A stretch of 64,000 nucleotides of DNA from Diadema setosum. Taxonomy: Eukaryota; Echinodermata; Echinoidea; Diadematoida; Diadematidae. The notes beneath the pieces are model-generated. The model made no database searches and was not told the DNA's origin. It saw only the letters and a list, made by a program, of their open reading frames with translations. Numbering within the stretch: the stretch's first letter is position 1; each line of letters opens with the position of its first letter. Made by a program: the position numbers and the translations under genes. This document shows, piece after piece, positions 24,481-35,249 of the stretch. Where the stretch lies: the NCBI GenBank assembly GCA_033980235.1, contig CM067069.1, positions 38,191,992 through 38,255,991 of the forward strand. Direction: 5' to 3'.

Positions 24481-25699
24481 AAAATGTGAAATCTCTCCCA
24501 GCATGCTGCTTTTAATTTTACTCATAATAGCAGCATACTGTACACCTATTCATTATACATTCCACACATGCAAAATACAACTGCAGCAGCAACAACAACA
24601 AATAAAATACTTTGATCTCCTAATGACACTTTGCACTGAATATCATGAAGTCTATACAGAAGGTACAGCGACTCAAGGAAAGTGAGGACTTGCAGAGATT
24701 GTGAAATCATGTTGACTGATAGTATTTACTTCAGGTGAAAATAAAATACAGGTTGTCATGCAGAAATCTGACTGCAACAGACATGAAAACAAATCACTAT
24801 GATAAGCACTCACATTGTATGCTTTACCTATTAATACTAAGAAAGCATCGCAAGGCTTTGCTGGAGGCTTTTTGATTTGGACTAACCAAACATCTGTTAA
24901 AAAAAAAAAATGTCAATTTGCTAAAACTGTAGTACTTATTAAGAAGGCAACAGATGCACATGAAAGCACATCTGTGTACGAAACTCTTTGTTTATACGTA
25001 AGTCAACAGCAATAAGGCCTACATCTAGGCATCTGTACTGTGAATCACATTGTCTTTTTTTTTGTCTTCTTACCATGTTCATTTCTAAAGTCATTTACAG
25101 CCAAAACAGGAGGTTTACCGCATGAAATGCATACCATCAAGTCCATGGCAGAATATCTCAACTAGTTAAAGTGCCTGCCCTAGGAATCATAATGTCTTGC
25201 CATAAGCTCGAGTCAGAGTTCCCTTCATCATTGGTGGCCACTGTTGCTTTATCCTAATTGCCTGAGATGTCCACTGTATTCAATATCAAGGAAATCATTA
25301 AAGCACGGGCCGCTAGGTCAGCCCCTCACCCAATTCCTGTCCACCGCCTCAATGCACGCAATATCACCTTGATGTTGTTTTCCAGGGATGTTTTCTCCTC
25401 CTCTCAGCTTACGTTCAATGATGTCAAAAACACACAGCCACTCGAAGTACGTTGCACCTACCGGCGTACTCAAGAAAGCTTGATTCAGCATTCAATGAGA
25501 TTAAGACCACTGTGATGGTTCCGTTGTCTGGTTCAGTACGCATGAGCTCAGAAATGAACGATAAGCTCTGTGAGTTCTCGTAATCCTCTGATTCACTGAA
25601 GAAATCTTGGCCTTTCATGTACTGCTATGAATGCATCCTGTCACCCTCCTGGTATAAGGCATGGTAAATGTCATCGATGTGTGCTTCTTCTTCTTGCGT

Positions 25700-26500
25700 A
25701 TGAGGCAGCGGCAGCTAAATAACGTCCCTCAGTTGTTGTAGCCAAGTTACAGTCTTAGGAGTAGGGTGTGTCAGGTCCATGTTGTCAGGAGGGCGGAGAT
25801 CAGGGCACTCACTCAAGATGTGTTGAGCAGTCTGTTCTGGTGCACCACACTGGCAGGCTGCTGACGGGCGTAGCCCCCACCGATGCATGGCTGCGTTGAA
25901 ATGCCCAACTCCGGTTCGAATCCGATTTAATGACACCCACTCCCTCCTTGGGAGGTTTGCTCCTGGGGGGACAGATGTATTGGGCGTGACGAGGAGTTGG
26001 GCAGGTCGTTGGGTGTCTTGCCAGCTCAGTGACACTTGCTGCTTGCAGATATGCTGTAGGTTGTATGACTTCCAAGGATGATTTGCCATTAACCTGAATT
26101 GGGAGAAGAATAAGAGAATTCAATCAAAAGTAATTAATACCGATGGCTTAGAATATCTGTCCACGTGTAGCAAACACAACCTCAAACTTCCAATTTTGAT
26201 ACATTTCTCAATAGCTTCTAGACAGCCATAGTGATTTGGAGCAACACTTACTCTACTAAAAGACCAAAAAGAAAGGGACTAATTTGATTTACAGATTTTT
26301 TAACATAATTTTTTAATGTTTAATACAACCATAAAAAAACCCACTAATGCCATCATATCAGGATTATAAGATCCATCAGTGAATATTAGACAGGCTCTAT
26401 CTAATTCTATCATTACCAGGGCAATGCACCCATGCTGCATAGACCAACTCGAACAGTTAGAAAAGTAGGTATCCAGGTCATTACCATTGCAACACAGCAT
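25700..26500 (-). pseudogene. LINE C-terminal relic (RNase H trace and zinc-knuckle tail)
   Basis: On the minus strand 26089-25715 reads LPRREWVSLNRIRTGVGHFN, then a Cys-rich CQCGAPEQTAQHILSECP, the end found after RT and RNase H in several LINE clades, and stops after WLQQLRDVI. The frame is shifted near 26100. About 200 nt upstream on the same strand (26300-26500) stands RACLIFTDGSYNPD, which may be the start of the RNase H domain (TDGS motif). The N-terminal part, endonuclease and RT are absent. Confidence 0.75.
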
Positions 26501-27174
26501 TGATAAGCAGTACTGTATAGACTGACTTGAATAGTTACACGCTGTAGATATACAGAAAACTTAACTGAGAAAATGAGTCAAGGTAACTTCATTTATTGAT
26601 TACAGTTCCTTCAACAGATAATTAGTGACATACTTGTGAAATGGACCCCACCACAGTCTCTCTATCATCAGTACTAAATAATACGGCAGCTTACCTGTTA
26701 CATCCCCACCATGTGGTGTTCAATATGGTGCACAATACAGGGCTAATACTGAGGTATGTGGCCCCACCAAACGACACTTTAATATGCATGATTGATACAG
26801 CAACAGGACCAGTTTCTGCATACAATGTAGCAATACACTTCATTTGGCATACTCGTGAAGTAGGCCCCACCACTGCGTGTCGGTACTAATACTACAGCGG
26901 CTCGCCTGTTTATACTCGTGAATTCAGCCCCACCGTGTGGCGTTCATCGGTACATAAGCACGGTGTTGGGGCTTTCTTCCACAGTATACAGAAAACTTGT
27001 GAATGCGGCCCAACCAAACGGTGTTTACGAGCAATTGATACAGAGGCGGGGCCGATTTTCACAGCATAGTCCTCCCTTTCTCCGTTTTTTTTTTCTTTGG
27101 TCTTCATGTTTTATTCTTGGAAAGACTCCCTAATGTCCCTTGACTAATTCAACAGCCAATTCAACTATAAGTAC

Positions 27175-27215
27175 AACCCTAACCTAAACTTAAACCCTAA
27201 CCCTAACCTAACCTT
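27175..27215. repeat. Short telomere-like CCCTAA run
   Basis: ACCCTAACC, AAACCCTAACCCTAACC and variants over ~40 bp, probably a chance or interstitial telomeric-type patch. Confidence 0.5.
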
Positions 27216-27394
27216 GCTTATGCACGAGTGCAAGCACACTGCTGTGGGGCCGATTTCGCCCTTCATTCTATCCTTGGAAAGACTTCCTCATGACCCTTGA
27301 TTATTCTTACCATAGGTATACAACCCTATGCTAAACTAACGGCATATACTTGTTAAATAGGCCCCACCACTGCATGTCAGTATTGGTTCACAGC

Positions 27395-27735
27395 AGCTCG
27401 CCTGTTTTATACCCACGCAGCCCTGTTGCTGTAAGTCCACCCTATGTTAGTAACGTTAGTAGTAATTTACCTTGCTTGGCATTGCATCGCCGAAAAGTAC
27501 CCTGTTTATACACACACAGCCCTGTTGCTGTAAGTCCACCCTATGCGTTAGTAGTAGGCCTACTGGTAATTTACCTTGCTTGGTATTGCATCGCCGAAAA
27601 GTACCAGTAAATTTACCCTGTTTATACACACGCAGCCCTGTTGCTAATTGCTGTAAGTCCACCCTATAATATCTGGTAGTAGCTACTAGTATAGGCCTAG
27701 TAGTAAATTTACCTTGCTTGTTATTGCATCTTCGA
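27395..27735. repeat. Three tandem ~120-130-bp repeats
   Basis: The block CAGCCCTGTTGCTGTAAGTC, then CACCCTATG, then AATTTACCTTGCTTGGCATT, then GCATCGCCGAAAAGTACC recurs three times (starting about 27418, 27518 and 27631). Lies inside the third-level TIR element. Confidence 0.8.
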
Positions 27736-28654
27736 GCAGAACCCGTAGATCAAAAGGTTTAATTTACTAAAACATATTATATAGTACTAACATTTAATAG
27801 AGCTCTACACTACAGCCTTGTACAGGTAAACATTTAGCTGGTAGCCAACACGTAAAATACATAATCAGCTGATAATTTACATTGATGCACGACGAGCCCT
27901 GTTTGTGGTGCCGGTGCATGGTGGGGCCTATTTCACAATTTTCCCCAGCAGATTATTGATCCCATTGAATGATTAATTATTAAATTTGTAATAAAACCCA
28001 AATTTGACATTCTACGTTGCTCATAAATCAACTCAACATGTTCAAAATAGAGTATGATGCCCATCTCGGTCCCAACACCAAGATGCACATATGGGACTGA
28101 CTTAATCTGGGCGGTGTACAGATAAGTAAACTCACCTTTCACAGCTGTATTTCCACTGCTTAGCCTTGCATTTCTTCAACACTGCTTCATTTTTCCACTT
28201 TTCGTACCACTTTTTAGATCACCGGCAGTCTTGGGTCTGTCATCCATTATGAAACTGTCATGTACTTTCGACTGATAGCCATGGTTCTGTACAGCACTAC
28301 AGACAACAGTGGTGACCGTGAAGAATTGCCATTGAACTATGTAGTGCAGTATCGCTGCATGTAATAGTACGTGTTGCATGTTCTCATTGGTCAGAGCACC
28401 CCTAGCTGGCGTGCTCTGACCAATCAGAGACCGGAATAGAGAAATTGGATATAGCGCCTTTTGGTTGAAAGCAAAAATGGATTTAGCGCCTTTTGGTTGA
28501 AAGCGTGAATTTCATGCTTGATTTTTTCATATTTCCTCAAACAATTTTGATTAAATTTTTAGTGCCTTAAAAGCACATGACAAAGATCTGTTCGAATCAT
28601 GCGAAAGATGGAGTTCGATAAAAATTGGATTTAGCGCCTTTTGGAAGCAAGCTC

Positions 28655-28685
<31 letters not shown>

Positions 28686-28778
28686 TCTTTGTTGATTATT
28701 CATCTTTGGGATCTCTACAATGATATTCAAGTGGGTGTGGAGCTCTCACCATTGGGCAATTTCAATTATTCAAAGTGG

Positions 28779-28846
28779 CGTCCAAAATGGCCGCCGTGAA
28801 GCCTATACAAGACGTCCAAAATGGCCGCAGTGAAGCCTATACAAGA
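28779..28846. repeat. Two 34-bp tandem units
   Basis: CGTCCAAAATGGCCGC-GTGAAGCCTATACAAGA twice, at the inner edge of the outer element's left inverted repeat. Confidence 0.85.
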
Positions 28847-28943
28847 GTCAGAAAAATGTCACTAAAACACTAGTACTTCAATTAGAACACTTATCTAAAC
28901 CGCCAGTAATATTAGTACAATGTCTTTAGTCGAACAGAATCTG

Positions 28944-28957
28944 GTTGCCATGGTAAC
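28944..28957. promoter_or_regulatory. RFX X-box-like palindrome
   Basis: GTTGCCATGGTAAC is a perfect match to the RFX consensus GTNRCC-N(0-3)-RGYAAC. Sister sites lie at 29123-29136 (GTTGCCATAGCAAC) and 29304-29317 (GTTGCCATGGTAAC), with a weaker one at 31548-31562. All are within the outer TIR element. Function not shown. Confidence 0.5.
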
Positions 28958-29122
28958 CATCAAATAATTGGAACAAACCTAAAAAAAGTTAGCAAAGTAT
29001 GCAAGATACACAAAAATGCCTGTTATTTGTGCGACGTCAACGAAATATCAATTACCTGCATACCTCTTACAAAGAAATCCTTAATGAAGTTACCATTAAT
29101 CTAGCCTTAATTCATATTTATA

Positions 29123-29136
29123 GTTGCCATAGCAAC
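29123..29136. promoter_or_regulatory. RFX X-box-like palindrome
   Basis: GTTGCCATAGCAAC, perfect consensus half-sites, same element as the site at 28944. Confidence 0.5.
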
Positions 29137-29303
29137 CTAAACTTGAATTTAATTGTGAATAAATGCCGAAGGATTGACTTCCAGTATAGCAATGATGTGA
29201 AAATGTGAAATACCATATTTCAGGTCTTTACTTCACATATGCCTATATTGGTTACACATACCAGTACCTCCCTCTGTTATATTTATGAAGTTGATATGTC
29301 CTG

Positions 29304-29317
29304 GTTGCCATGGTAAC
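29304..29317. promoter_or_regulatory. RFX X-box-like palindrome
   Basis: GTTGCCATGGTAAC, identical to the site at 28944-28957. Confidence 0.5.
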
Positions 29318-29329
29318 TGCTCAATGTCA

Positions 29330-31262
29330 CTTTCAAGGACAGTCCCATAACATGCATATATACACATTGCAACAAAATTGCTTGACACTATTAAAATTAG
29401 ATGGCAAGAAACTAACATCTTTGTGTAATACTTATTGGATGGATAAACCGACTGTTAGCTGGGATGTGCATGTTTTCATTTGTTTCCAAGTGGTACTACA
29501 AAAATAAAATCATACAATGTGAAATATTTTCATTGTTTTGTCAAATTATTGGAACATACATTGCAATATTACAGCCTGCATAAATTTCCTTAAAAATCGT
29601 TCATTAAGTGTTATGTGAAAACACCATTTCAAAAATGAGACTTCCTATGTGGTACAAGGTAAAGGCTATAATGAAATAATTTTGACATTCATGACATTGA
29701 CATAATACATACATTGTTCGTAATAAACTACAGTCCTTGAGTATGAAATAATCCAGTTTGTTTCATGATTTCCTGTTAATTATCCCACTATACTTACCTG
29801 TAGTTTTTGTTCATGAGTCATGCATATTGATTTAAACGAAGTTGATATTATACAAGTGTATAAGGCAAAAACACTCTGAAATAAAGAAAATATGTGTTTT
29901 TTATAATTTTCTGTAAAAAAAAAACAAAGCAAAACAAAACATATTATGACTTATTTTTCTTGTTTCATTTCTGTAGTACATGTAGGTTTCTAAATTAGGT
30001 CATGTAAGTTTTTTAAGATCCAGGTTCCAGTTCTGATGAGTAGCTTATTTTTACTTTGCTTCATTATGCGAGGGACTATAGTATCGAAGACATAGGGAGG
30101 GGATGAGCAAACTTAAAGAATCTTAAATATCTTACTTGATTCTCACTCTGTTCTTCCTCACCACTCTCTCTGTTCCCTTTTCTACCGTCTCCACTAATAG
30201 TACAACTTCAACTTCCGACCCATTATTATCCCCCGCTCTTCACTTTTGCCCTCCTTACTATCCCCATATGTCGCTTCTCTCTTCAATTCCCCTCTTTCTA
30301 GTCTCTTCTGCCAAGCAACGATGCAACTCCCTCAAACTTGAAGAAGTTCCATTGCAAAATATCATTACGCAAAACTTTACTTTTCACTGTAATACACAGA
30401 GCCGACGCAAACAAGGAGTGAGGACTCGCCTCAACTTTTTTTTTTTTTTTTTTTTTTGGGGGGGGGCATAATACATAGGAATATATAGGGTCTTACCACC
30501 AGGATCCCTACACTTTTTTATACTTAATAGGCACAAGAAAAGTGGGATAGGCCCCCTCACTTTTTTTTTCTTGTCAGCTGATTCAGCCTATTACCCCGGG
30601 AAGTAATATCAGAAAATAATAGTTAAGCCCTCTTCCTCCCTCATTTTTTTTTTTTTTTTTTTTGCTTGTCAGTAAAACCCAGAAGTGGCACCAGAAATAT
30701 AAACTGGGCCGCCTCACTTTTAAAAAAAAAACATAGCGCCAGCCCCGATATGAGTGGTTCTTGCATTAAGGGATGTTTAAGAATAAAGTGCATTATGAGT
30801 GTTTGAACTTCTTAAATTTTCATATCTTTCTATGCTTGAATTTAGGATAAAACCAATTTTGTTAAGCTAAGATTTATTTCTGGCTACTGGCTACTTGTAA
30901 GCCGATTTTGTAATCTAATCTTTATGGTTTGACATCGTGGTTTAACTCTCAAACAAGTAGCACATGTCTTCTAAAGGTGGCCCAACTCATGGCTTAACTC
31001 CCCTTGCTCTGCAGAGTGTTGACATTTTTTTTATTAGGCAATTTCCTAGAAGAGTAGAAGAAATGTTCATAGCTACAAGACATGTTTATGGTTGTTCCTC
31101 AATTTGGTAATATCATATATCATATAATTTTATGATGCTTCAAGACATCGTAGGCAATTATCTCTTCAGATGATACTCTCATGGTAACATGTATAACACC
31201 AAGAAAAAGGCAAATTCGGAAGACAACGATGTAGTCAGTTTCTTTTACAGATTGATAAGCTT

Positions 31263-31307
<45 letters not shown>

Positions 31308-31680
31308 GTTACATACACATTTTGAAACATCCCAGGACTATACATTGGTATGTAAAATATCATGTCTGCAACCAGCCAAAGAGCAAGTATCTATGGCAAC
31401 CATCTACTAAGGTCCTTTAGGTAAAATAGTTTCTACGAATTTCTGCCAAACATTCTGGTCAACATGTCCCTCACCACACACACAAACCCGATTCCATATC
31501 ATTTTGTATTTATATTGTACATTTTAGGGATTTTAAGCTAATTCAATGTTTACCGTGGCAACTGTCCTGCAGCAAGAAATGTCAAATATCTTGTTCAAGT
31601 TATTGGACCTTTGGACAAATGCTCCAATCAAAACGTTGATATAGTAGCATTTAAAACACATGATTACATACATTTTCCTA
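29330..31680. other. Non-coding interior of the outer element
   Basis: AT-rich, with long T-runs (30439-30459, 30560-30569, 30643-30663), each followed by repeat-like text on gene-free DNA, and a (TA)n at about 31263-31306. The three T-run blocks look like parts of one degenerate repeat. No gene seen. Confidence 0.5.
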
Positions 31681-32039
31681 TATTGAGGGTTGTGTGGCGG
31701 CCATGTTGGACGCCATTTTGAATAATCGAAATTGCCCAAGGGTGAGAGCTCCACAACCACCTGAATACCTTTGAAAAGACCCAAAAGATGAATAATCATC
31801 AGAGAAAAAGTACTTCGGCCAAAAAATGGCTTTTGGCTGCCGGACTACCAAATACGGTATAAACAGAAAATAGCATCGAAATTCTCCTAGACACATTTGG
31901 AGGCGGTGATAAGAATTTTCAAAATAGATGCAGTAATGTACTCATTAATTTATGAAATAAAGGTAAAATATGTGGGCCCATAAGTAGACATATTCATGGG
32001 GTACTCCATGACATTTCATCCCTGCCTGCCTCTGAGTAG

Positions 32040-32271
32040 TTGTCGTGGGCCGTGGGTTCGGGGGATGCCCGATAGGGAATTGTTCTGATGAATTGGCCTG
32101 GAGGGTAAGAAGTTTGATATCCAGAGGTAATAGTTGTAGGCAATCAGGATTGGTGGGAAAGCCCTAGAGGGAGTAATCAACCGGGTGATATTTATCTGGT
32201 GGGTAGTTGCCCTGCGAAAATTGTCCTGGTGGTATTTATCAGGGGACGGGGGATGTTTTCGGGGTAGAGGG
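32040..32271. repeat. Short tandem array, right arm, inner part
   Basis: GGGTAGTTGCCCTG, GGAATTGTTCTG, GGTATTTATC and similar ~15-17-bp units, the mirror of 21311-21935. It is interrupted by the hAT-like element at 32280 and resumes at 35250. Confidence 0.75.
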
Positions 32272-32439
32272 TGAGTTGCAGGGGCGTCACCAGCTTTTTT
32301 TTTTTTTCAAGGGGGGGGGGTGCGTTTTGACAGTAAATGTAAACTGTGAGATTTTTTTTTTATTTGATTTATTGGATCCTGTGTCATCATGTACATTTAC
32401 ATATACTCTATATATGTATATACATGTGATTGTATACAT

Positions 32440-32760
32440 ACACGAATCTTTCGCTATGAAGGACTATACGGGGGTACATTATGTGACGGTGTGAGATCCT
32501 CGACGATGATAAATTTCGCTCCTTCAGTGCGGAGGGTGTGGGAGGGGGATACTCCCTCCCACGGTGGGAACTTTTTTGTAAAAACAAGAGTGTAAAAGTC
32601 GCGTTTATAGAGCATACTGAAAATGAAAATAATAAATGAAGGACTATTACGGGGATACATTATGTGACGATGTGAGATCTTCGGCGAGGGAGCGAAGCAA
32701 CCGAGCGGGAGAGGGTGTAGGAGGGGGATACCCCTTCCACGGAGGGACTTTTTGTCAAAA
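32440..32760. repeat. Duplicated ~190-bp block inside the hAT-like element
   Basis: GGACTATACGGGGGTACATT...GTGACGGTGTGAGATC at about 32460 recurs at about 32640 (GGACTATTACGGGGATACAT, GTGACGATGTGAGATC), each ending in GGGAGGGGGATACYCC and CTTTTTTGT. Confidence 0.75.
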
Positions 32761-32779
32761 GAAAAAAAAAAGGAGAATT

Positions 32780-34205
32780 GCATAACAATTAAATGCGAGC
32801 GAGCGGAGCGAGCCAGCTTAAAAATTTTGATATTTTACAATCCCAAACTGCGGTTTGTAGCTATATTTTTTCGCTTTGGAAATGAAGGGGGGGGGCGCAC
32901 CGGGCGCAACTGCTGGCAATTACTGGCATCAGCATGAGGATAATGGCATAACGATTAAATGTGAGCAAGCGGAGCGAGAGAGCTTGAAAATTTTGACAAA
33001 TTTACAGTCCAAAAACGTTTGTACCTATATTTCTTCGCTTTGAAAATTAAGGGGGGGCGCACAGGGCGCAACTGCTGGCAATTACTGGCAGTAACATCAG
33101 GAGAATGGCATAACAATTAAATGCGAGCGAGCAGAACGAGTGAGCTTGAAAAATTTGACACAGTCAAAAAACTGCCGTTTGTATCTATATTTTTTCGTTT
33201 TCGAAATTAAGGGGGGGGGCGCACCGGGTGCAACTGCTGGCAATTACTGGCAGCAACGTCAGGAGAACGGCACAACGATTAAATGCAAGTGAGAGAAGTG
33301 AGCGAGCTCGAAAATGTTGGCATTTCACAATTAAAAAAAAAATGCCGTTTTTAGCTACGCATCTTTTCGCTTTGAAAATTAAGAGGGGGCACAGGGCGCA
33401 ATTGCTGGCAATTACTGGCAGTAACATCAGGAGAATGGCAAGGCAATTAAATGTGAGCGAGCTTGAAAATGTTGACATTTTACAGTCAAAAAATTACCGT
33501 TTGTAGCTATATTTGTTCGCTTTGGAAATTCAGCAGGGCGCACCGGGCGCAACTGCTGGCAATTACTGGCAGCAACATCAGGAGAATGGGATAACGATTA
33601 AATGCGAGCTAGCGGAGGGAGCGACCTTGAAAAATTTGACAATTTACTGTCAAAAAAAACTTCCGTTTGTAGCTATATTTCTTCGCTTTGGAAATTAAGG
33701 GGGGCGCACAGGGCCCAACTGCTGGCAATTACTGGCAGCAACATCAGGAGAATGGCATAACGCTTATATCGTCTGTATCACTTCAGTCAATCAATTTTCC
33801 TTACAACGTTTCTGTTAATACCCCAAGGTTCCACAATTATGTTTTCTCAATTTACTTTGTTTTGATCATGCAACCTTATTCTATGTTACCAAAGGAAGTG
33901 AAATGTTTATGTTCTTTTCGAAAAATGAAATAAAGTTTGAATTGAATTAAATTGATTAAAACGCGAGCGAGCTTGAAAAATTTGACATTTTACAGTCTAA
34001 AAACTGCCGTTTGTAGCTATCCTTTTCTCTTTGGAAATTAAGGGGGCGCACCGGGTGCAACTGCTGGCAATTTAATACTGGCAGCAACATCAGGAGAATG
34101 GCAGAGCGATTAAATACAAGCTAGCAGAGCGAGTGAGAGTGAAAATTCTGACATTTTACAGTCCAAAAACTGCCGTTTTTAGCTATAAATATGTTGTTTT
34201 CGCTT
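32780..34205 (+). repeat. ~160-bp satellite, about 8 units
   Basis: Each unit contains AACTGCTGGCAATTACTGGC, then CATCAGGAGAATGGCATAAC, GATTAAATGCGAGCGAGCGG, GACATTTTACAGTC, AACTGCCGTTTGTAGCTAT, TTCGCTTTGGAAATTAAGGG and GCGCACCGGGCGC. The anchor occurs at about 32908, 33070, 33229, 33399, 33550, 33718 and 34060. The GAGCGAGCGGAGCGAG core can fold. The same satellite lies inverted at 57290-58330. Confidence 0.92.
33762..33955 (+). mobile_element. LINE 3' end inserted in the satellite
   Basis: The satellite text GAATGGCATAACG is cut at 33762 and resumes at about 33951 with ATTAAAACGCGAGCG. The inserted ~190 bp ends with AAATGAAATAAAGTTTGAATTGAATTAA, that is, a polyA signal and short TTGAA-type tail, like CR1/L2 3' ends. 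Strongly 5'-truncated. Confidence 0.7.
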
Positions 34206-34214
34206 TGGAAATTA

Positions 34215-34855
34215 AGGGGGGGCGGTGCGCCACTGGTAGTCAAGGATGTCGGTTTATTGTTCATGATTGGGGGAGGTATGACCAGCGAGGGGGCGTTGAA
34301 GTGACCAAGCGGGGGAAGGATGTCCAAAATCTGCACTTTAGAGCATCCCCTAATCGTTTGTATTTGTGTGTGTTGGGAAAGTTGGTAAATAGCCCGTCAA
34401 GTCTTATTATTGGCAATGCAAGGCATCTTAATATAGACTATAGTATGTAAAGCAACAATCAGTGATCTAGCTTTGATATAACGAAGTGCAAGGTACAGAG
34501 ATGTAATTCTACATCACATTGCGCAACATTACAGCGACTCTTTGCTGTTCGGATGTTCTGAGTACACTGCTCCATCCTGCCTATCATTCAGAATGCCAAC
34601 CAGGAATCACGATGAATCACAATCTTTTGTCGGCTCCTGGCTTTTTGAAGAATGTTTCACACTAAATACTTTGATGCCTCTTTAATGATGGTTAAAAGAA
34701 ATCTTAGAGAAAAAGAAATAATTTCTTGCTCACCCTTTCATGTCAATTTCAAAAGCAGTTTACTAACCCTTGAATTACCATTTTGATATATATATATTTT
34801 TTTTTTTACCAGCGGATTGGGGGGGGGGGGCCCACCCCAGTTACGCCACTGATTG
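34215..34855 (-). repeat. Dispersed repeat family D, copy 1
   Basis: About 640 bp whose reverse complement matches 56650-57295 closely and 51707-52245 in part. It shares blocks such as GTGATTCATCGTGATTCC, GACTCTTTGC, CAATGCAAGGCATCTT and AAATCTGCACTTTAGAGCAT. On its own strand it starts CAGTGGCGTAACTGGGG, a widespread class of transposon terminus. Non-coding. Confidence 0.8.
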
Positions 34856-35249
34856 GAGACCTATAACGGGGGAGGGGGTGGGCGGGGTATCTTCCTCCCA
34901 TGCGATGGAGCTTTTGCTTTTTCTGAATTGATAATCCGTTGCACAATGAATGAAATATTACGTATACAGTACGGTCGATAGATAGTAAACACTGAATGTA
35001 TAATGCATCAGTGCTGCCAGATCCGGGGTGCGATTGTTTTTTTTTTTTCCCCCTGGTGCAAAATAAAAATAGAAATTGAATAAGAAAAAAAAAACCAATT
35101 ATTTAGCGTCCGGCGTTGAGGTCGCTCGCAGACTGAAGCATTTTTTTTTTTTTTGATAAACATTTTTTTTTTTTTTTAGGTTCTGAAGGGGGTGCGTTCG
35201 CACCCAGCGCACCCCCCCCCCCCCCCCCCTGGTGACGCCCATGAGTTGC

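Larger units (their letters stand above)
26634..27938. mobile_element. Third-level TIR element with GGCCCCACCA repeats
   Basis: 20-bp termini TTGTGAAATGGACCCCACCA (26634-26653) and, as reverse complement, TTGTGAAATAGGCCCCACCA (27919-27938), 18 of 20 matching. Internal direct variants of the same motif occur at about 26760, 26852, 26915, 26998 and 27352, a subterminal-repeat pattern. No transposase frame. Target duplication not resolved. Confidence 0.65.
24020..28658. mobile_element. Inner TIR element inserted in (TA)n
   Basis: Bounded by TGAAGAGCTTG (24020) with AACCAAAAGGCGCTAAATCC (24032-24051), and by GGATTTAGCGCCTTTTGG (28627) with CAAGCTCTTCA (ending 28658), both set in alternating TA. 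Subterminal direct copies of GGATTTAGCGCCTTTTGG lie at 24229 and 24257 on the left and 28447 (one change) and 28479 on the right. The terminal text resembles the short TGAAGAG MITE (TGAAGAG, TTG, CAAAA, CG-TAA-TCC in the same order). It contains a LINE relic and a further TIR element but no transposase. Confidence 0.85.
23947..31847. mobile_element. Outer TIR element split by a nested element
   Basis: Ends are TAGTCCGGCAGCC (23947-23959) and its reverse complement (31835-31847). The left inverted repeat is interrupted after TAAGTACTTTTTGTC by a (TA)n tract and the 24020-28658 element; it resumes at about 28687 with TTGATTATTCATCTTTGGGA, GTGGAGCTCTCACC and GGCGTCCAAAATGGCCGCC. The right copy (31681-31847) contains the reverse complement of all these blocks in mirror order, giving inverted repeats of ~190 bp. 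Without the inner element it is ~3.26 kb. No transposase frame is seen, so it is non-autonomous. The interior has RFX-like palindromes and poly-T/poly-A tracts. Confidence 0.85.
32280..35241. mobile_element. hAT-like element with 8-bp target duplication
   Basis: Identical TGAGTTGC at 32272-32279 and 35242-35249 flanks the element. Termini share GGGCGTCACCAG as inverted repeat (left AGGGGCGTCACCAGC, right reverse complement TGGGCGTCACCAGG), followed on both sides by G-tracts and GTGCG. 8-bp duplications are the hallmark of hAT elements. The 2.96-kb interior carries a ~160-bp satellite and a dispersed repeat, no transposase, so it is non-autonomous. Confidence 0.8.

Noticed and set aside
27175..27215. 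Telomere end
   Set aside because: Only ~40 bp of interrupted CCCTAA-type sequence inside a TIR element.
31263..31306. (TA)n as a second boundary of the inner element
   Set aside because: No TGAAGAG or GGCGCTAAATCC terminus adjoins it; it is a plain microsatellite.
33228..33700. Small frames in the ~160-bp satellite
   Set aside because: Same peptide pieces recur with the satellite period; no gene features.
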